Origin: Owenia fusiformis | Taxonomy: Eukaryota > Annelida > Polychaeta > Sabellida > Oweniidae | Assembly: GCA_903813345.2 (NCBI GenBank) | Contig: CAIIXF020000008.1 | Span: forward strand, 29,950,005 to 30,014,004 | DNA length: 64,000 bases | Reading direction: 5' to 3' | Shown: positions 24,290 to 35,869 of the stretch, piece by piece | Numbering within the stretch: position 1 is the stretch's first letter | How the letters are laid out: every line of letters starts with the position of its first letter | The notes under the pieces: model-generated | The model's database searches: none | What the model was told of the DNA's origin: nothing | Seen by the model: the letters and a program-made list of their open reading frames with translations, nothing else | Made by a program: the position numbers and the translations under genes

Positions 24290-25960
24290 TTATTAATTAA
24301 CATTAACGGATGGACTTTGAAGCTTTCGTTTACTCAACAATTACACTTCGAAGAAATGTTATCTCATTTGATTTAACAAGCGCGCTATCCGTTGAAGTAT
24401 TTTTAAGCCCATATCGAATTACGACATATCACGCTGATTAAACAGTTGAAGCTATATGAAGTAGGAGAGGCAAATTTGAGCAAGGCATTAACATGACAAA
24501 ATGTCACCACCTAGTTGCTCACAACATAATTGAGAGACCTCTGTGAATGATTTTGAAAAACAATTTGTCAATTTGAGCAAGTTTTTTGACTCTGAGAAGG
24601 TCATTGAAGGTGAAATCTAAATCTAAAGTCAGATTTGAACTTCTGAGAACTTGTAGATGATTTTGAAAGAAAATTTTGGACAATTTGAAGCAAGTTGAAA
24701 AAATACCCTTTCGACCTTAAAACGGTCATTGGAGGTCAAATCTTAAATATAAAGTCAGATTTGACTTTCTGAAAACTTGTAGATGATTTGGAAAAATTGA
24801 AGTCAGTCTAAACAGTATTTGTTAAGTTATTGGACGTTTTAGATTTTGTTACAGGCGCCAACCGCCGCCCGCCGATCGCCAACCACCAACCACCGCCACA
24901 AAAAAAAACGGAGACCACCCCAATATGTCACCACTTCTTGGTGGTGACATAATAAAATGGGCAAAAAGTTGAAGAGGATATAATGCCACTCGCTGATATC
25001 ACATTCAAAAAACAAAAGAGATGCTTGAATGTTACTTTTCATAATCAGTAAAGTTTTGATTAAGCCCATGTAAATGTACAATTTGATAAACTCTAAATAT
25101 TCATACTGTGATAAAATTAATGAATAGAAATCCAATTATTGATTATAGTACAAATGTTACGAGGATGTAAGGTACATTCTTGGTTTTAGTTTCTGGGGCC
25201 TTTCTGTCGCGTGTTCAGCCTGGTTGATCACGGCGAGGCCATGTGATGTGAGGCCCCAGTTACGCACGACTACGAGTATAGCCTCTCGCGACATAATAAC
25301 CTAGTTATTTACCAATTATTTCATGTTAACTGGGTATAACCTCCATTCATACCCTCATACTCATCCGTATTATACATTATACTTGTTTTTGTTAGCTTGT
25401 ATAATGTATTGTAATGTCACAATTTTAAGTCATATTCCCTGGATCCCGAGGGAGAAACCGCTCGGACACCCATGTCCCTGACCTAATATTCCCATTTGAC
25501 TTCCAATCATCATAAACTTAATTATTATAAGCAATCATACTATGTAAAATACTTACACTGATCAATATGTGCTATATTCTCCAAAATAATGACTTGTTTA
25601 ATCAATTCAATTTTATGTCAAACAGAACGGGGAGTCCCCTATAAATGGGAATTCCAAACATCTCATGTTCTAGATTTCTCCTGGGAACAATCGCATTGGT
25701 GTAATATACATTAACATTATGATTCAACTGCACATGTTCTCGATGAAGCAATTAAATAGTTTGAAAGCACCCCTTATTCAAGTAGAACTTTGGGTGATAA
25801 GGGACTTTTAGACTAGAGTGTTTCTTAGAACTTAAAAATCAATATTCAACTTGCAGATGATATGTGTGTACTTGTAAAGTTTTCACGCGAATACATTTAA
25901 AAAAAGGTACTTCTTAGAATTGGCATGCGTCTGTACAACTAATTCAACGACAATGCCCTT
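24290..25960. repeat. Intergenic segment duplicated at 35870-37050 (copy 1)
   Basis: Matching words in the same order and orientation include ATGGACTTTGAAGC, TTATTGATTATAG, GGCGAGGCCATGTGATG, GGGAATTCCAAACATCTCAT, CACATGTTCTCGAT and ACTAGAGTGTTTCTTAGAAC. It is diverged and carries extra insertions (24480-25000). Each copy lies on the 5' side of an OAS gene and an orphan finger exon, so it is evidence for block duplication. Confidence 0.75.
24490..24955. repeat. Insertion with AGTCAGATTTGA repeats and a short hairpin
   Basis: Two or three degenerate units contain AAAGTCAGATTTGA and AACTTGTAGATGATTT; related sequence is at 34600-34830. The hairpin ATGTCACCAC...GTGGTGACAT at 24925-24950 recurs at 47071-47096. 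AATGTCACCACCT at 24498 recurs near 52348. Confidence 0.6.
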
Positions 25961-27239
25961 TATTCTTGAAATAACCCTATCTGATAATAAATAAGAACTG
26001 CAAACACAGTATTTTTATGTAATTGTTGAATTTGGATAATCATCGTGTTTTTATCTATAAAAGATGTATGTTGTACATGATTAATATCGAAATTGTAAAT
26101 AGTTTGTGATTTTGTAATCGATTGAGTTCATATGAAAAGTAAAAATTGCAGAAATGTATTTGCTATATATGGCTAGATTAGTGAGGCAAGGTAATACTTT
26201 GGATGAATCAAAATAATGATTGAATATTAATAAAATATTGAAAAAAACATGCGCCTCAACTAATAAGAAGTAAAGGTACGATAACATTTAAAAGGTGAGT
26301 AAAAAAACATAAATCTAACAAGTGTTAATAACTCAGTCATCCAGCATGGGCTAAAATTATATTTGGTACATTGAACCAATGTTCTTTCATTCTACTTAAT
26401 TTCATTAGTCTAGTACCCAATGGTCACAATCTTATGGCCATTTTACAAAACGTTCTCGAAATATTAAAACGTGCCAAAATTAACCGAAATGAATCCCCAG
26501 ACTTCATCATGGGACTATTTCAAAGAAAATGTCTACACTCACAACCTGAAGCCCAGGGATACGTTAAAAAAGTTAAAATGTCCCCTAGTGAACTGAGTTG
26601 TTAATGCGTGGTGTATACAATGTACATGTATATTATTACTAGATTACTTACATGTATAAGAATAAGACTGATTTTTACAAGCTTAATGGATAAGAATAAG
26701 ACTGATTTATTTTATTAATGACAGTATACCCGGGACTCAGCTCACAACCATAGAGGCACCAGAGAGTTAAAACAAGATCAAAAGGAAGATGAAAAGCATT
26801 ACACAATTTAAGTATGTTTTGTAAAACCATAAAATTGTGACATTTCGGATATGCCAATGACACTTAGTACATGTGTAGTATAGAATGAAAGAACATCGAA
26901 CAAGGTTTAATTGTGCCAACTATGACATTACTATGCTGAATGACTTATTAACCTTTGTTTGTGTTACCATCTTTGACTCACCATTAAGAGGACGCATTTC
27001 CCTTGTACAGTTAATAATAACATGTTCATTTAAACAATTGATTTTGGGGGACTCATTCTGATACTTATCGCTCCTTACGAGAGATCTGCAACGCTAAATC
27101 AAAAGGTGGCCATGGTATTCCACTATGGTGTATAAAATGTAGATTATTATTTATTTTCAAAGTAGTGAAACATTTAACTTATTGCAACAAATCGCTGAAT
27201 GGATACAAAACGGGGCCACAACCGGACTTAAGTAATGTA
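25961..27239. other. Intergenic DNA with repeat pieces
   Basis: No gene was found. AGAATAAGACTGATT with a following TATACCCGGG (26655-26735) recurs at 34178-34225, which supports duplication of the region. GTTCTTTCATTCTA at 26380 is inverted at 26882-26897. Confidence 0.5.
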
Positions 27240-28139
27240 CAGGGTGTTTCATATGTATGCACCCCCATAAACTCATATTGCCACCCTATTGCGTTATATA
27301 CAATTTTATTTCTTATGGAAAGTTACCTAAGATTGCAAAGTTTCAGAATTTAGGACTGTCCCTGAAAAAAGAAACAACGTATCAAAGTCTGTGGGTATTT
27401 TGTTTGTGGGTATTATAGTCCTTTTTGGACCTAGTCCGGTGATCTGTTCACCTTGTCTCACTTTTTAGCGATAGAAGTCACAAGAGAGTCCCTAACCTCC
27501 CTATAAGCCACTGCATGAATCCTATCTATATATCTTTGTGCATGACTGTCACACAAGTGTGGACTGAACTCTGCCATGATGACAAGTGCTCATTCTGATA
27601 CTCATAGCATCTTTCTGTTTCACCTGAAACATGCTCTGATATTATGAGGCATATTCTGTGATCTGAGCACATCAGATGGGAAGAGTTGTAACTGTCAATA
27701 AGTGTGATAGTTATCATGTAATCATTTACCTAATGTCAATACATTACATAATAGGCATTGTATTTAACAGCAGATATTAGCACAGGCATGTGTACACAAG
27801 TTTAATGACCCCAATTAAATGAAATATGAGCTGGGATGAAAGATCTCAAAAATCCTCAATTTTGGGCTCTCCTGGATCGCCAAATCAAGCTCATTATATC
27901 ATGGCATCTCAGGGCTGAGAAGAAATGAGATGCCATGGTTTATCATGATGACAAGTGCTAGAAATCTGCAATACAGAAACTAAAATTTTCCTTTAAATTG
28001 CCCTCGAAATGACCAGAAATTCGCCACGAAATGACCTGTACCTACATACTTTGATAAGTTGTATCTTTTTTCTTTCCATAGGGTGGCAATACTACATACA
28101 TGAGTCTATGGGGGGATTACATACACATGAAACACCCTG
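27240..28139. mobile_element. 900-bp Tc1/mariner-type element
   Basis: The left end CAGGGTGTTTCATATGTATG is mirrored at 28139 and flanked by TA (27238-27239, 28140-28141). No transposase is seen. A fragment with CATAGCATCTTTCTGTTTCA and GAAATGAGATGCCATGGTTT recurs at 59640-59725. Confidence 0.8.
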
Positions 28140-28540
28140 TATACATATTTGAGACGTTCAGTACATAAAAATGTAAAATGTGGTACTCACACATAAAACG
28201 TAATAGAATATAGTTGGCCTTCATGACACAATAAAATATCATTTTATTATTATATAAAGCATTTTTGTTAAAATGTAAACTTATTCAGTCAAAGCATTCC
28301 TTTGCAATTGTAAATACATGTAAGCATGAAGTACATAGACCAGTCCTTTGAAATTCGATATTAAAATGAAAAACTTCAATATAGTATAATATATAAACAT
28401 TGCTTTGGTTTTAAAAGTATAAACTTGATAAGCATTAAGTATATCTAGATAAGTCATTTTGAAATATCATTTACGATTGGAATAATATCGTATTAAAGTC
28501 CAAAGATAGCTCCAGTCATTCCTTTGTAGGAGTCGGTTGT

Positions 28541-31518
28541 CTAATACCAAGAACGATCAGAAAGGCCAATATCTGAAAATAGATTCTGTTTTGCACATTT
28601 CCCAGCTTTCTGACCCAGTTCATACCAGTGGTCGTAGCGCTTGGAGACATCCGCAAAAGGGTCTGCGATATCCTTGATTAGTATGCTGAAATAAAAATGA
28701 TAGTGATAAATAGTATCACATTATCGGCTGACATGTATAGATTTTATCCACATTTAATTTTTTGTAAGTTTGACTGTCTTGATTTTTTATACAGAGGGGG
28801 AAGCAATCAACCCACGTGTATATGCGTGGGCGTAGCCAGGTATAAGCTAGGCAAGGCAATTGCTTCCTCAAAATGCTCCAGAAATATATTTATTCTCAAG
28901 TTATTTCAACTATTACTTTGTTCAACAAGCTCAAATGAATTGATGTACCACTACACCCATTCTATTTTGCCTCGCCTAATTGTATACAAGTTTCACTCTA
29001 TATCTTTGTCAAGCATGATGATTTAACTCACCTCGATGAATTCTTCTGCGTCTGCCAGAGTTTGCCAAAACTTTCAAGTTTTTTCAAGACATAGTAGAAT
29101 CCTTTCCTTGTGTTGAAATCTTGAAGGGAACCACCTGCTTTCCAAGCTTCAATGGTAAGAAGCTCCATGCCATATGACTTTGGTGAAGGTATCTGAAACA
29201 CTAATACTTTTGCAAATATGTTGATATATTTGTGCATATGATTACTGCCTCTCGAAATAATAAAACTGCCTGAAAGTAAATCCTTCTCAATCAAACCTGA
29301 ACATAACAAAACATATTTAGTAAACATCCCTAAACTTATTGCAACGGACTCAATAACTTCTACTGTAGAGGGAACAATGTCAGAAATAAAACTTGCAAAT
29401 AAACACACACATTTTTCCTTTACAACCCTAATTTTGTTATCCAAAAAATGAATTGATATATGATGAAGTAATTGAAGATTTAATGTGTGACAAATACGCA
29501 ATTCAATTCAAATTGAATTTTCCCAATAATGAAGGAATCTTTGTGAAGGAATTTTTCTGTGTAGATAGAGTGTTCAGTGGAAGAATGTTGTACTTGTAGA
29601 GTATCAACAACTTTTAACTTTAGTGGTATCACGTTTTCCAACCAAGTATGTTCTCAGTGAACTCGTTGAAAAATGTTCAAAATACAATTTTATTAAATTG
29701 GAATTTCTGTCTGAGCCGTCATTTCTGGATTGCTTTCATATTATCATTAATTAGTCATTTCTACCCATTTTTCTAAAACAGTTTCGTCTTTGATGAACAC
29801 TGACTCACTTATTGGGTAATTTCCAAGTTGTTGATTCTATGCTAGCATACCAATCTTACTTTCACTGAACACTCTATCACTACACATAAAAACCACAAAG
29901 ATTCCTTCGTTTTTGAGAAAGTAAATCCAAAATTAGTGGGTGGCATATTTTTGTGTCACCCTGTTCGAAACTCTCTTAACTCGTATTTAGCCCTTCTACT
30001 CCCCTTAACCGGGTTTTATCAAGTGTTACAGTAGCTACTAACCCCCGTAACATGAGTTTCTTTCCAGTGTTTAACCAATCTGATCAAATCCTTTACTTTT
30101 GCTGGTTTACTTCTCACAAACTCTAGCTGCTCCTTCGTGAGGCAGGCAGCGTATGTTTTGCGGACATCCTCCGATTGTCTTGCCATTTCCGCATTCACTC
30201 TTTCTTAAATTTTTGAAACATACACCGATAATATAAAGGGTGAGTGCCAGACCTATATAAAGCCAATTTATTACAACTTGAAGTGATTGAAATATCAGTC
30301 ACATCATACGAAATGCATCAGACTATTGAATAAACAGATTTGAATTGACCGCCATACACCAGTTTTGTGTCACGAGCTTGAGAAAACAGATAAATCAAAT
30401 GAGGGGTCAAATGAAACAGTAAATGATCAAAACAGTGAAACAGTGAAAGATCAAAACAATTAAGGTGATGACAGCGCCAAAACACTATTGTACAATATCT
30501 ACAATCTTTTAATGTGTTACTTTGATATTAGCTTTTCAAGAATACACGTACCAACTGATCCAAGATGTCTTATATTATCAAATGCTGCCATTACATCAAC
30601 ATCATGCCATTCTCCATTGTTTCTTCTAAACTTAAACTGCACTGCACCGCTGCTGGACGTCTTTTCTATGTTTATTGACATATCCCTTCGTTTTCCTGCT
30701 TCTCTTAAAAACGATTTAAGGTTTGCGACAATTTCTGGGCTTTTAGAAATAAAATCCTTTTGATTTCTGAAGCCATTTAGGAAAACTACCAAATCAACGT
30801 CAACATTTCCCTTCACAGCCGTCCCTTTTCCCAATGAGCCACTCTAAAATAAAATAGTATCTATTGAAATCCAAGTTAACATTTCAAAATACGAGGGGAA
30901 TGAGGGGACAAACAATAAGGTTTATCCACAACTGACAACATCCCTTTGAGACATTTCAACACTGTGGCGATGTGCACCACCTCTAGCTCTAGTTTGGCTC
31001 CTATGTAGAGAAACTCACGCATTTAGCAGTTTTCGGTAGAGAAAGCGTAAATTCTTGCTGTCGTAGCATTTTGGTACTAAAATACGTCAAACTGCAGAGT
31101 GACAACGATGGACACATTTGGTAACGTTTAACACATCGTATACCTGTCTGTTTAGACACATAGGACTGCCTGATCAAGCCCGTTGTAATTGGTGAATTCA
31201 AACATACAATTACACACTACATCAGGTCTCGGAATAAAGTCACTTACAAACCTTAAATCATCCAAAAGGAACAGCCAAACTGACTGACGGGATTAATTCA
31301 GTTAATTATTCTCTTTTATTCTTTATTAGGCCTACCTTTACTACTTCCTGGATATCATAAGAAAGCACCTGAGCTAGGTCTGCTTGCATCAGCGTGACCA
31401 GCGCATCAATATCCTGGTTATATGGTCTATGGAATGCTTCATTTGGCTGGAGTTCTTCCTTGATATATTTATCCACGTTGTAGCTAGGATTTTGCTGAAG
31501 GATAGAATAAGAAGCCAT
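28541..31518 (-). CDS. OAS-B: 2'-5'-oligoadenylate synthetase, five coding exons
   Basis: Exons 31336-31518, 30552-30843, 30043-30203, 29032-29192 and 28541-28685 join in consistent phases (0, 1, 0, 2) to about 313 residues, slightly shorter than vertebrate OAS1. Start: MASYSILQQ, the only in-frame Met before the conserved LQPNEAFHRPYN. Exon 2 has GSLGKGT, the Asp pair in NVDVDLVVFL and the third Asp in DVDVMAAFD, so the catalytic triad is present. Exon 3 has KVKDLIRLVKHWK, exon 4 SYGMELLTIEAW and exon 5 KDIADPFADVS. It should make 2'-5'-oligoadenylate on dsRNA. The exon 3 donor is uncertain: GTTAGT gives an end at 30043, GTTACG at 30052. The exon seems to extend upstream to an acceptor at 31591 with a degenerate, frame-shifted zinc finger (only CDLC remains in another frame). 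This copy has therefore lost the finger, or takes it from elsewhere. Confidence 0.88.
29520..29925. mobile_element. Foldback element in OAS-B intron 3
   Basis: AAGGAATCTTTGTG followed by GATAGAGTGTTCAGTG is mirrored at 29864-29915 (CACTGAACACTCTATC and CACAAAGATTCCTT). The loop is non-coding. Confidence 0.7.
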
Positions 31519-31590
31519 TGTATTGACGTTCTTCGCAAATGAGTGAGGCGTTCCGTATAAGCACAAGTTCGCAAAGATCACAAGATTAAT

Positions 31591-33623
31591 CTATGATAAC
31601 AACTTCGAAGAAGTCAATCAACGAAGTAGGATACGAGTAACAGCCCATCCCGATTTTAATTATATTAACTAAATATTAGCTTTATCAATAGATGAAAACT
31701 CTATGTACAAAACAAAATCAAAATGCATTTTACTAGCAAATAATATAGATAATCAACCTACATTCAGTTCAAGCAAGGGCGTTACAATACCCGGGAATTT
31801 ATCGGTTCGTGCAGTACTTGTTTGTGATAGCGCCCTCTGTGGGTCACTGTGCTTATAGCCTACAGTAATACGGGGTAGGATATCGGGAATTCGGTCAGTT
31901 TCTATCCGTCGATTACGCTATGAATTGAAGCAAGTGTGACCACTTTATCCACTAAACAATTTGATAATTGATTAAATCTTTAAACAAAATCGATAAACAC
32001 GTTATACACTTCCTATCTCCTTAGAAATTAGCATGTATTTATGGATTGTGTTTTCGAACAAGGCTCGACCCAGACCAATGGGGAAATCCTTATGCTAATT
32101 AGTATGACGTCATATTTTCCTTGGGAATCCTGGATTTCAAAGCATCAGTCTGTTACCATTGTGTCAAATGTAAACGCTCTTTTGCAGACAGAAAATTCAC
32201 AGATTAGCTTTTTACTTTCAGCTTTGATGTTTAAATATTCTATATTTCTACCGGACTTCTTGCTGAATATCATATAATGTTATAACTTGATTTGGACCAT
32301 TGCCTGATTGATCATTCTGAAATTTTGATTGTGATTCATGATTGATTGGCAAGAAAAATAATTCCTATTGTTTTCCAGCGAAGTCAAAATGTTACAGCAT
32401 GATGAGTTATAATGTCGAGTTTGCATCATGTTAAATTCTGCAACGCCCCCCCCCCCTCATGATACTTACTTTACCCCCGACGTGTACCCCCTTACTAGCC
32501 TTACTGATTCGTAAGTGAGGTATGCCCGGAGGTATGCTAGGTTGGGGCCCGGGGGTTGGGGGTTCGTGCCACAGTCATAGACCAGTCTTACTTCAAATGT
32601 CTAATCCAATCTTGACCCCCAGAGGTACCTGGTGGTAGTGGAAGTAACATGAAGATCTTTCTTTCCAGCCCTCTGGAAATTCCGGTAATTGGCTATAGAG
32701 ACTCGAGTAAGTGGGAAGTAGAATAAAGAGTGGACGGGGCCAGGGGATTGGTGCCCACCCAGCCCAACCAATTCACAAGCATACACATAAGAGACAAACA
32801 CACCCAGGCTCCAGGCCGTGGATGGAAATATAAAATTATTTAAGGCACAAACTGGTATTTAATAGACCGATATGTAGTGTCTGCCATGTATTGAAGGTAA
32901 ACCAATCTGCATTATTAATGTTACTTCTATCAATACATGGATTGTGCAATGGAAAAGCAATGGCACAATCAAAAATGTGCATATCAATCGTGAATATCTC
33001 TCGGTTCAAAGCTTATTTCCAACAGAATCGTGTCAAAATATGTGTCTGAGTAACAGTTATACATTATAAGATCGCAAACTCTTACCAATTATCAGCCGAA
33101 TGGCTCATTTTCAACGAAATGTCCTTAAGACAACAGCCCCGGGTCGCGCCTGAGACCAAAAACTATTTCAAATAGCCCTCCCCTAATAATATTGGATAAT
33201 CACATTTATGCGTGCGCGCGCAGCTCATCCACTGAACGAAACGCCACTTCCCGCTGAAATCACCGGGTATTGATCTTTCCCTTGGTTCAAGGAGTAATAT
33301 TGCATCTCATTGCATTCAGTAACATGTAACTATTTTCTTCATTTCACAAAGTTAAAGGTTTTCATAAGGTAGTTTAACAATATGCACCTGGTTCCTTCAA
33401 GAACTTTGTAAATGTCATGAGTTGGATTGAGGTTATCGTGACATGACAAGATGAGAAATATTGATATATGTTAAAATAACTTGAAATTGCTTTTTGTTTG
33501 GTGCAGTCCTTTTTCCAAAGTAAAAGTTTGATCATAAATCTTGAACTTGGAATCACTAAAGATCGGTCCATCATATTTCAAAATACAAGTCCTTTGAGTT
33601 GCGATATTGGTTAATGATAACAC
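31591..33623. other. Intergenic DNA upstream of OAS-B
   Basis: No gene was recognised. GCAAGGGCGTTACAATACC (31776) and CAGCTCATCCACTGAACGAA (33220) also occur near 36170 and 36246, so this stretch shares pieces with the duplicated intergenic segment. A C run lies at 32442-32455. The OAS-B promoter should lie in the proximal part, but I see no diagnostic element. Confidence 0.45.
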
Positions 33624-33822
33624 AGAATGAAATCCTGCGCTATGGGCTGATGTGAAAAAGTCAATCCACCCCAGTGGGGGTCAAACCCACAACCCTTCGC
33701 CAGTCGGTCCTAAAGCTCAGTGGTAGTGCAATTGTGCGGAAAGCGAGTGGTCGTGGGTTAGATCCCCACTGGGATGGGGATCGAACATTTTCACACCAGC
33801 CCTTAGCGCAGGATTTCATTTA
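33624..33822. mobile_element. Foldback element with tRNA-like core
   Basis: The inverted ends AATGAAATCCTGCGCT and GCGCAGGATTTCATT continue inward as GGGCTGATGTGAAAA/TTTTCACACCAGCCC. The core at 33710-33772 reads like a tRNA internal promoter: AGCTCAGTGGTAGTGC (A box) and GTGGGTTAGATCCCC (B box). The left half carries a complementary GGGTCAAACCCAC copy, so the whole unit is nearly palindromic. It is too diverged to be a working tRNA gene. It truncates the OAS-family exon that follows. Confidence 0.65.
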
Positions 33823-33829
33823 ATTAGCA

Positions 33830-34085
33830 AAAAGAGATGCTCCGCAATATACGTATTCACATTAAACCCACTGACCTCTATAAGGATTGAATCGGAGTGA
33901 TACGCATCGTTGAGATTAAGATTACTCATTGCATCACAGGGGATTTGGTTCCTGGAGCGTCGTCTTCCTCTCCTAATGAAAACAGGAGGGAATTTTCTTT
34001 CTGTTCCATGCTTTCTGTGTGAATGGTCATCCAATCCATTGGGTGTTTTTAACTTTTTTTCACAGTATTGACATGTCAAATCTAA
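33830..34085 (-). pseudogene. Truncated zinc-finger OAS exon (OAS-C)
   Basis: After an acceptor-like ATTTTTAG the frame reads DLTCQYCEKKLKTPNGLDD then HSHRKH (C-x2-C-x12-H-x4-H). A basic stretch (RRGRRRSRNQ) and the start of the OAS core (SGFNVNTYIAEH) follow. Where OAS-A continues with LQPNEEF, homology stops and the tRNA-like foldback begins. No other exons of this copy are nearby. It shows that finger, basic linker and OAS core belong to one ancestral exon. Confidence 0.75.
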
Positions 34086-34235
34086 AAATGATATAATCTC
34101 TACTTTATAAATATGCGTTGAATAAAATGGGCGAGCTATGTATTATTATACTGAATCTATATATAAATTACTTACATGTAGAAGAATAAGACTGACTTTT
34201 TTATTAATGACTTTATACCCGGGCCTCAGGATAAG

Positions 34236-35869
34236 ACTGTGCCAATGGTCCTCACTGTGACTTTATACATTTGATCAGACATAATAAAAAGTTTTTTGCA
34301 TATCTCTGATCGATCATTGGTTAGGGTATCGCTTTGTTTGAATTAATCTACGAAATTTTGTGCATCCATGTACGCGTAGTCAAGGTTTAAAAGTAAGAGG
34401 ATGTATGATATATTTAGTTCCCCAAGTAAAAAACAATCACTTATTGTATAAAATGAAGGACCCACGGTCCTGTGCTCACACAGTTTGGAACCTTCAGAGG
34501 AACGTATATCCTGACTTTCAAACAAAAATATTGATATGGATTTATAGTCTCGAACTTTGAGAAACTTAGATAGCAAAGTTGTGTGACCTAGTTTGATGAC
34601 CTTTGACCTTGAAAATTTTACTTATTCAGAGCTCAGAAAGGTCTTTTGTGATTAAGCTGACCAAAATTTACATCAAAAAATCAATTTGAAAAATCAACTT
34701 TTTTGACCTTTCAAAGGTCACTGAAGGTCAAGTAAAGGTCAAATCCTAAAACTAATGTCAGATATGAACTCCTGGCAACTTGTAGACTTGTAGATGATTT
34801 TCAAAAAAAAAAATTGGTCAAATTGAAGCAAGTTGAAGAATAACTTATTTGTACTGTTTTTTTACGTCAAATATCTTAAAAACGGTAAAAATTTGATGCT
34901 GACATATATTAAGCAATATGTAGGGAATGCTTAAATCTAGCAATGATGTAACTCATTGCAAGAAATGATCAAGTATAAGGCAAACTTTGAGAAACTTGTC
35001 AATCACAAAACCCACCATTGACTTTATACATGAGAAAGTTTCCTGAAAATGACTAAGTCCTACTTTTTGTCAAATTTAATAGAGTAAACACCAAAAACTG
35101 TAATTCCCAGAGCTTTGAAATCTTCAGAGGACATAAGTTGCATATACAGCAACTACTAAAAAATATTTGAAAGTTCTACTTCAACAAAGTGTCTAGTATT
35201 TACAGAAAATTTGACTTTTTGACGTCAAAATCCGCAATTTCTCGGAAACCGGGCGAACTTGGGAAATGGCGATGATAGGTCAAATAGGCATTATGGATAT
35301 GCATAAAATGAATGTAGATATGACTCAATCCGAATAGCAGTTTTAATTTGTGCGGCCAATGTTGACGGACGGACCAACGGACGGACCAACGGACGGACCA
35401 ACGGACGGACGGACGGACCGACGGACGGACGGACGCCTGGTCAATCCCATAGGCTCACTGTGTGAGCCAAAAATGCAACTCCCGAGTTGAGGAAACGACG
35501 GTCAAAAGACTGAAGCTATTTGTCCCAGAATTGCAGTATGCCCCAGTCCAAAACATTTTAATGGGGAGAATTTATGTAACCATAAAATACATTTTAATGG
35601 AATTAAATATGACCTGAAATGACAAAAAGCAATACATTTTTAAATGCTGACCTTCTTAAAAGTTAAAGTAACATGCATGAAGTATGTAAACCGAGATAAA
35701 ATAATAATAAATATTTTTCTACAGTACAGTACCACTCGAGTGTAAATGCTTTGACAAGATATTTTTATCATTGCAATTAAAATAAAAAAGCCTTTGAAAG
35801 ATCCGTAAAGCCGACTCTTTCACCTTTCAAATGGTATGTTGGCACCTTTAGGCAGATTGCGTCATTTAT
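34236..35869. other. Repeat-rich intergenic DNA with a GGAC microsatellite
   Basis: 34600-34830 resembles the AGTCAGATTTGA repeat at 24540-24800. A GGAC-type microsatellite (ACGGACGGACCA units) lies at 35363-35437. No gene was recognised. Confidence 0.55.

Noticed and set aside
33710-33775. Possible tRNA gene
   Set aside because: A-box and B-box-like words are present, but an acceptor stem and anticodon arm of normal spacing cannot be formed, and the unit is part of a palindromic element.
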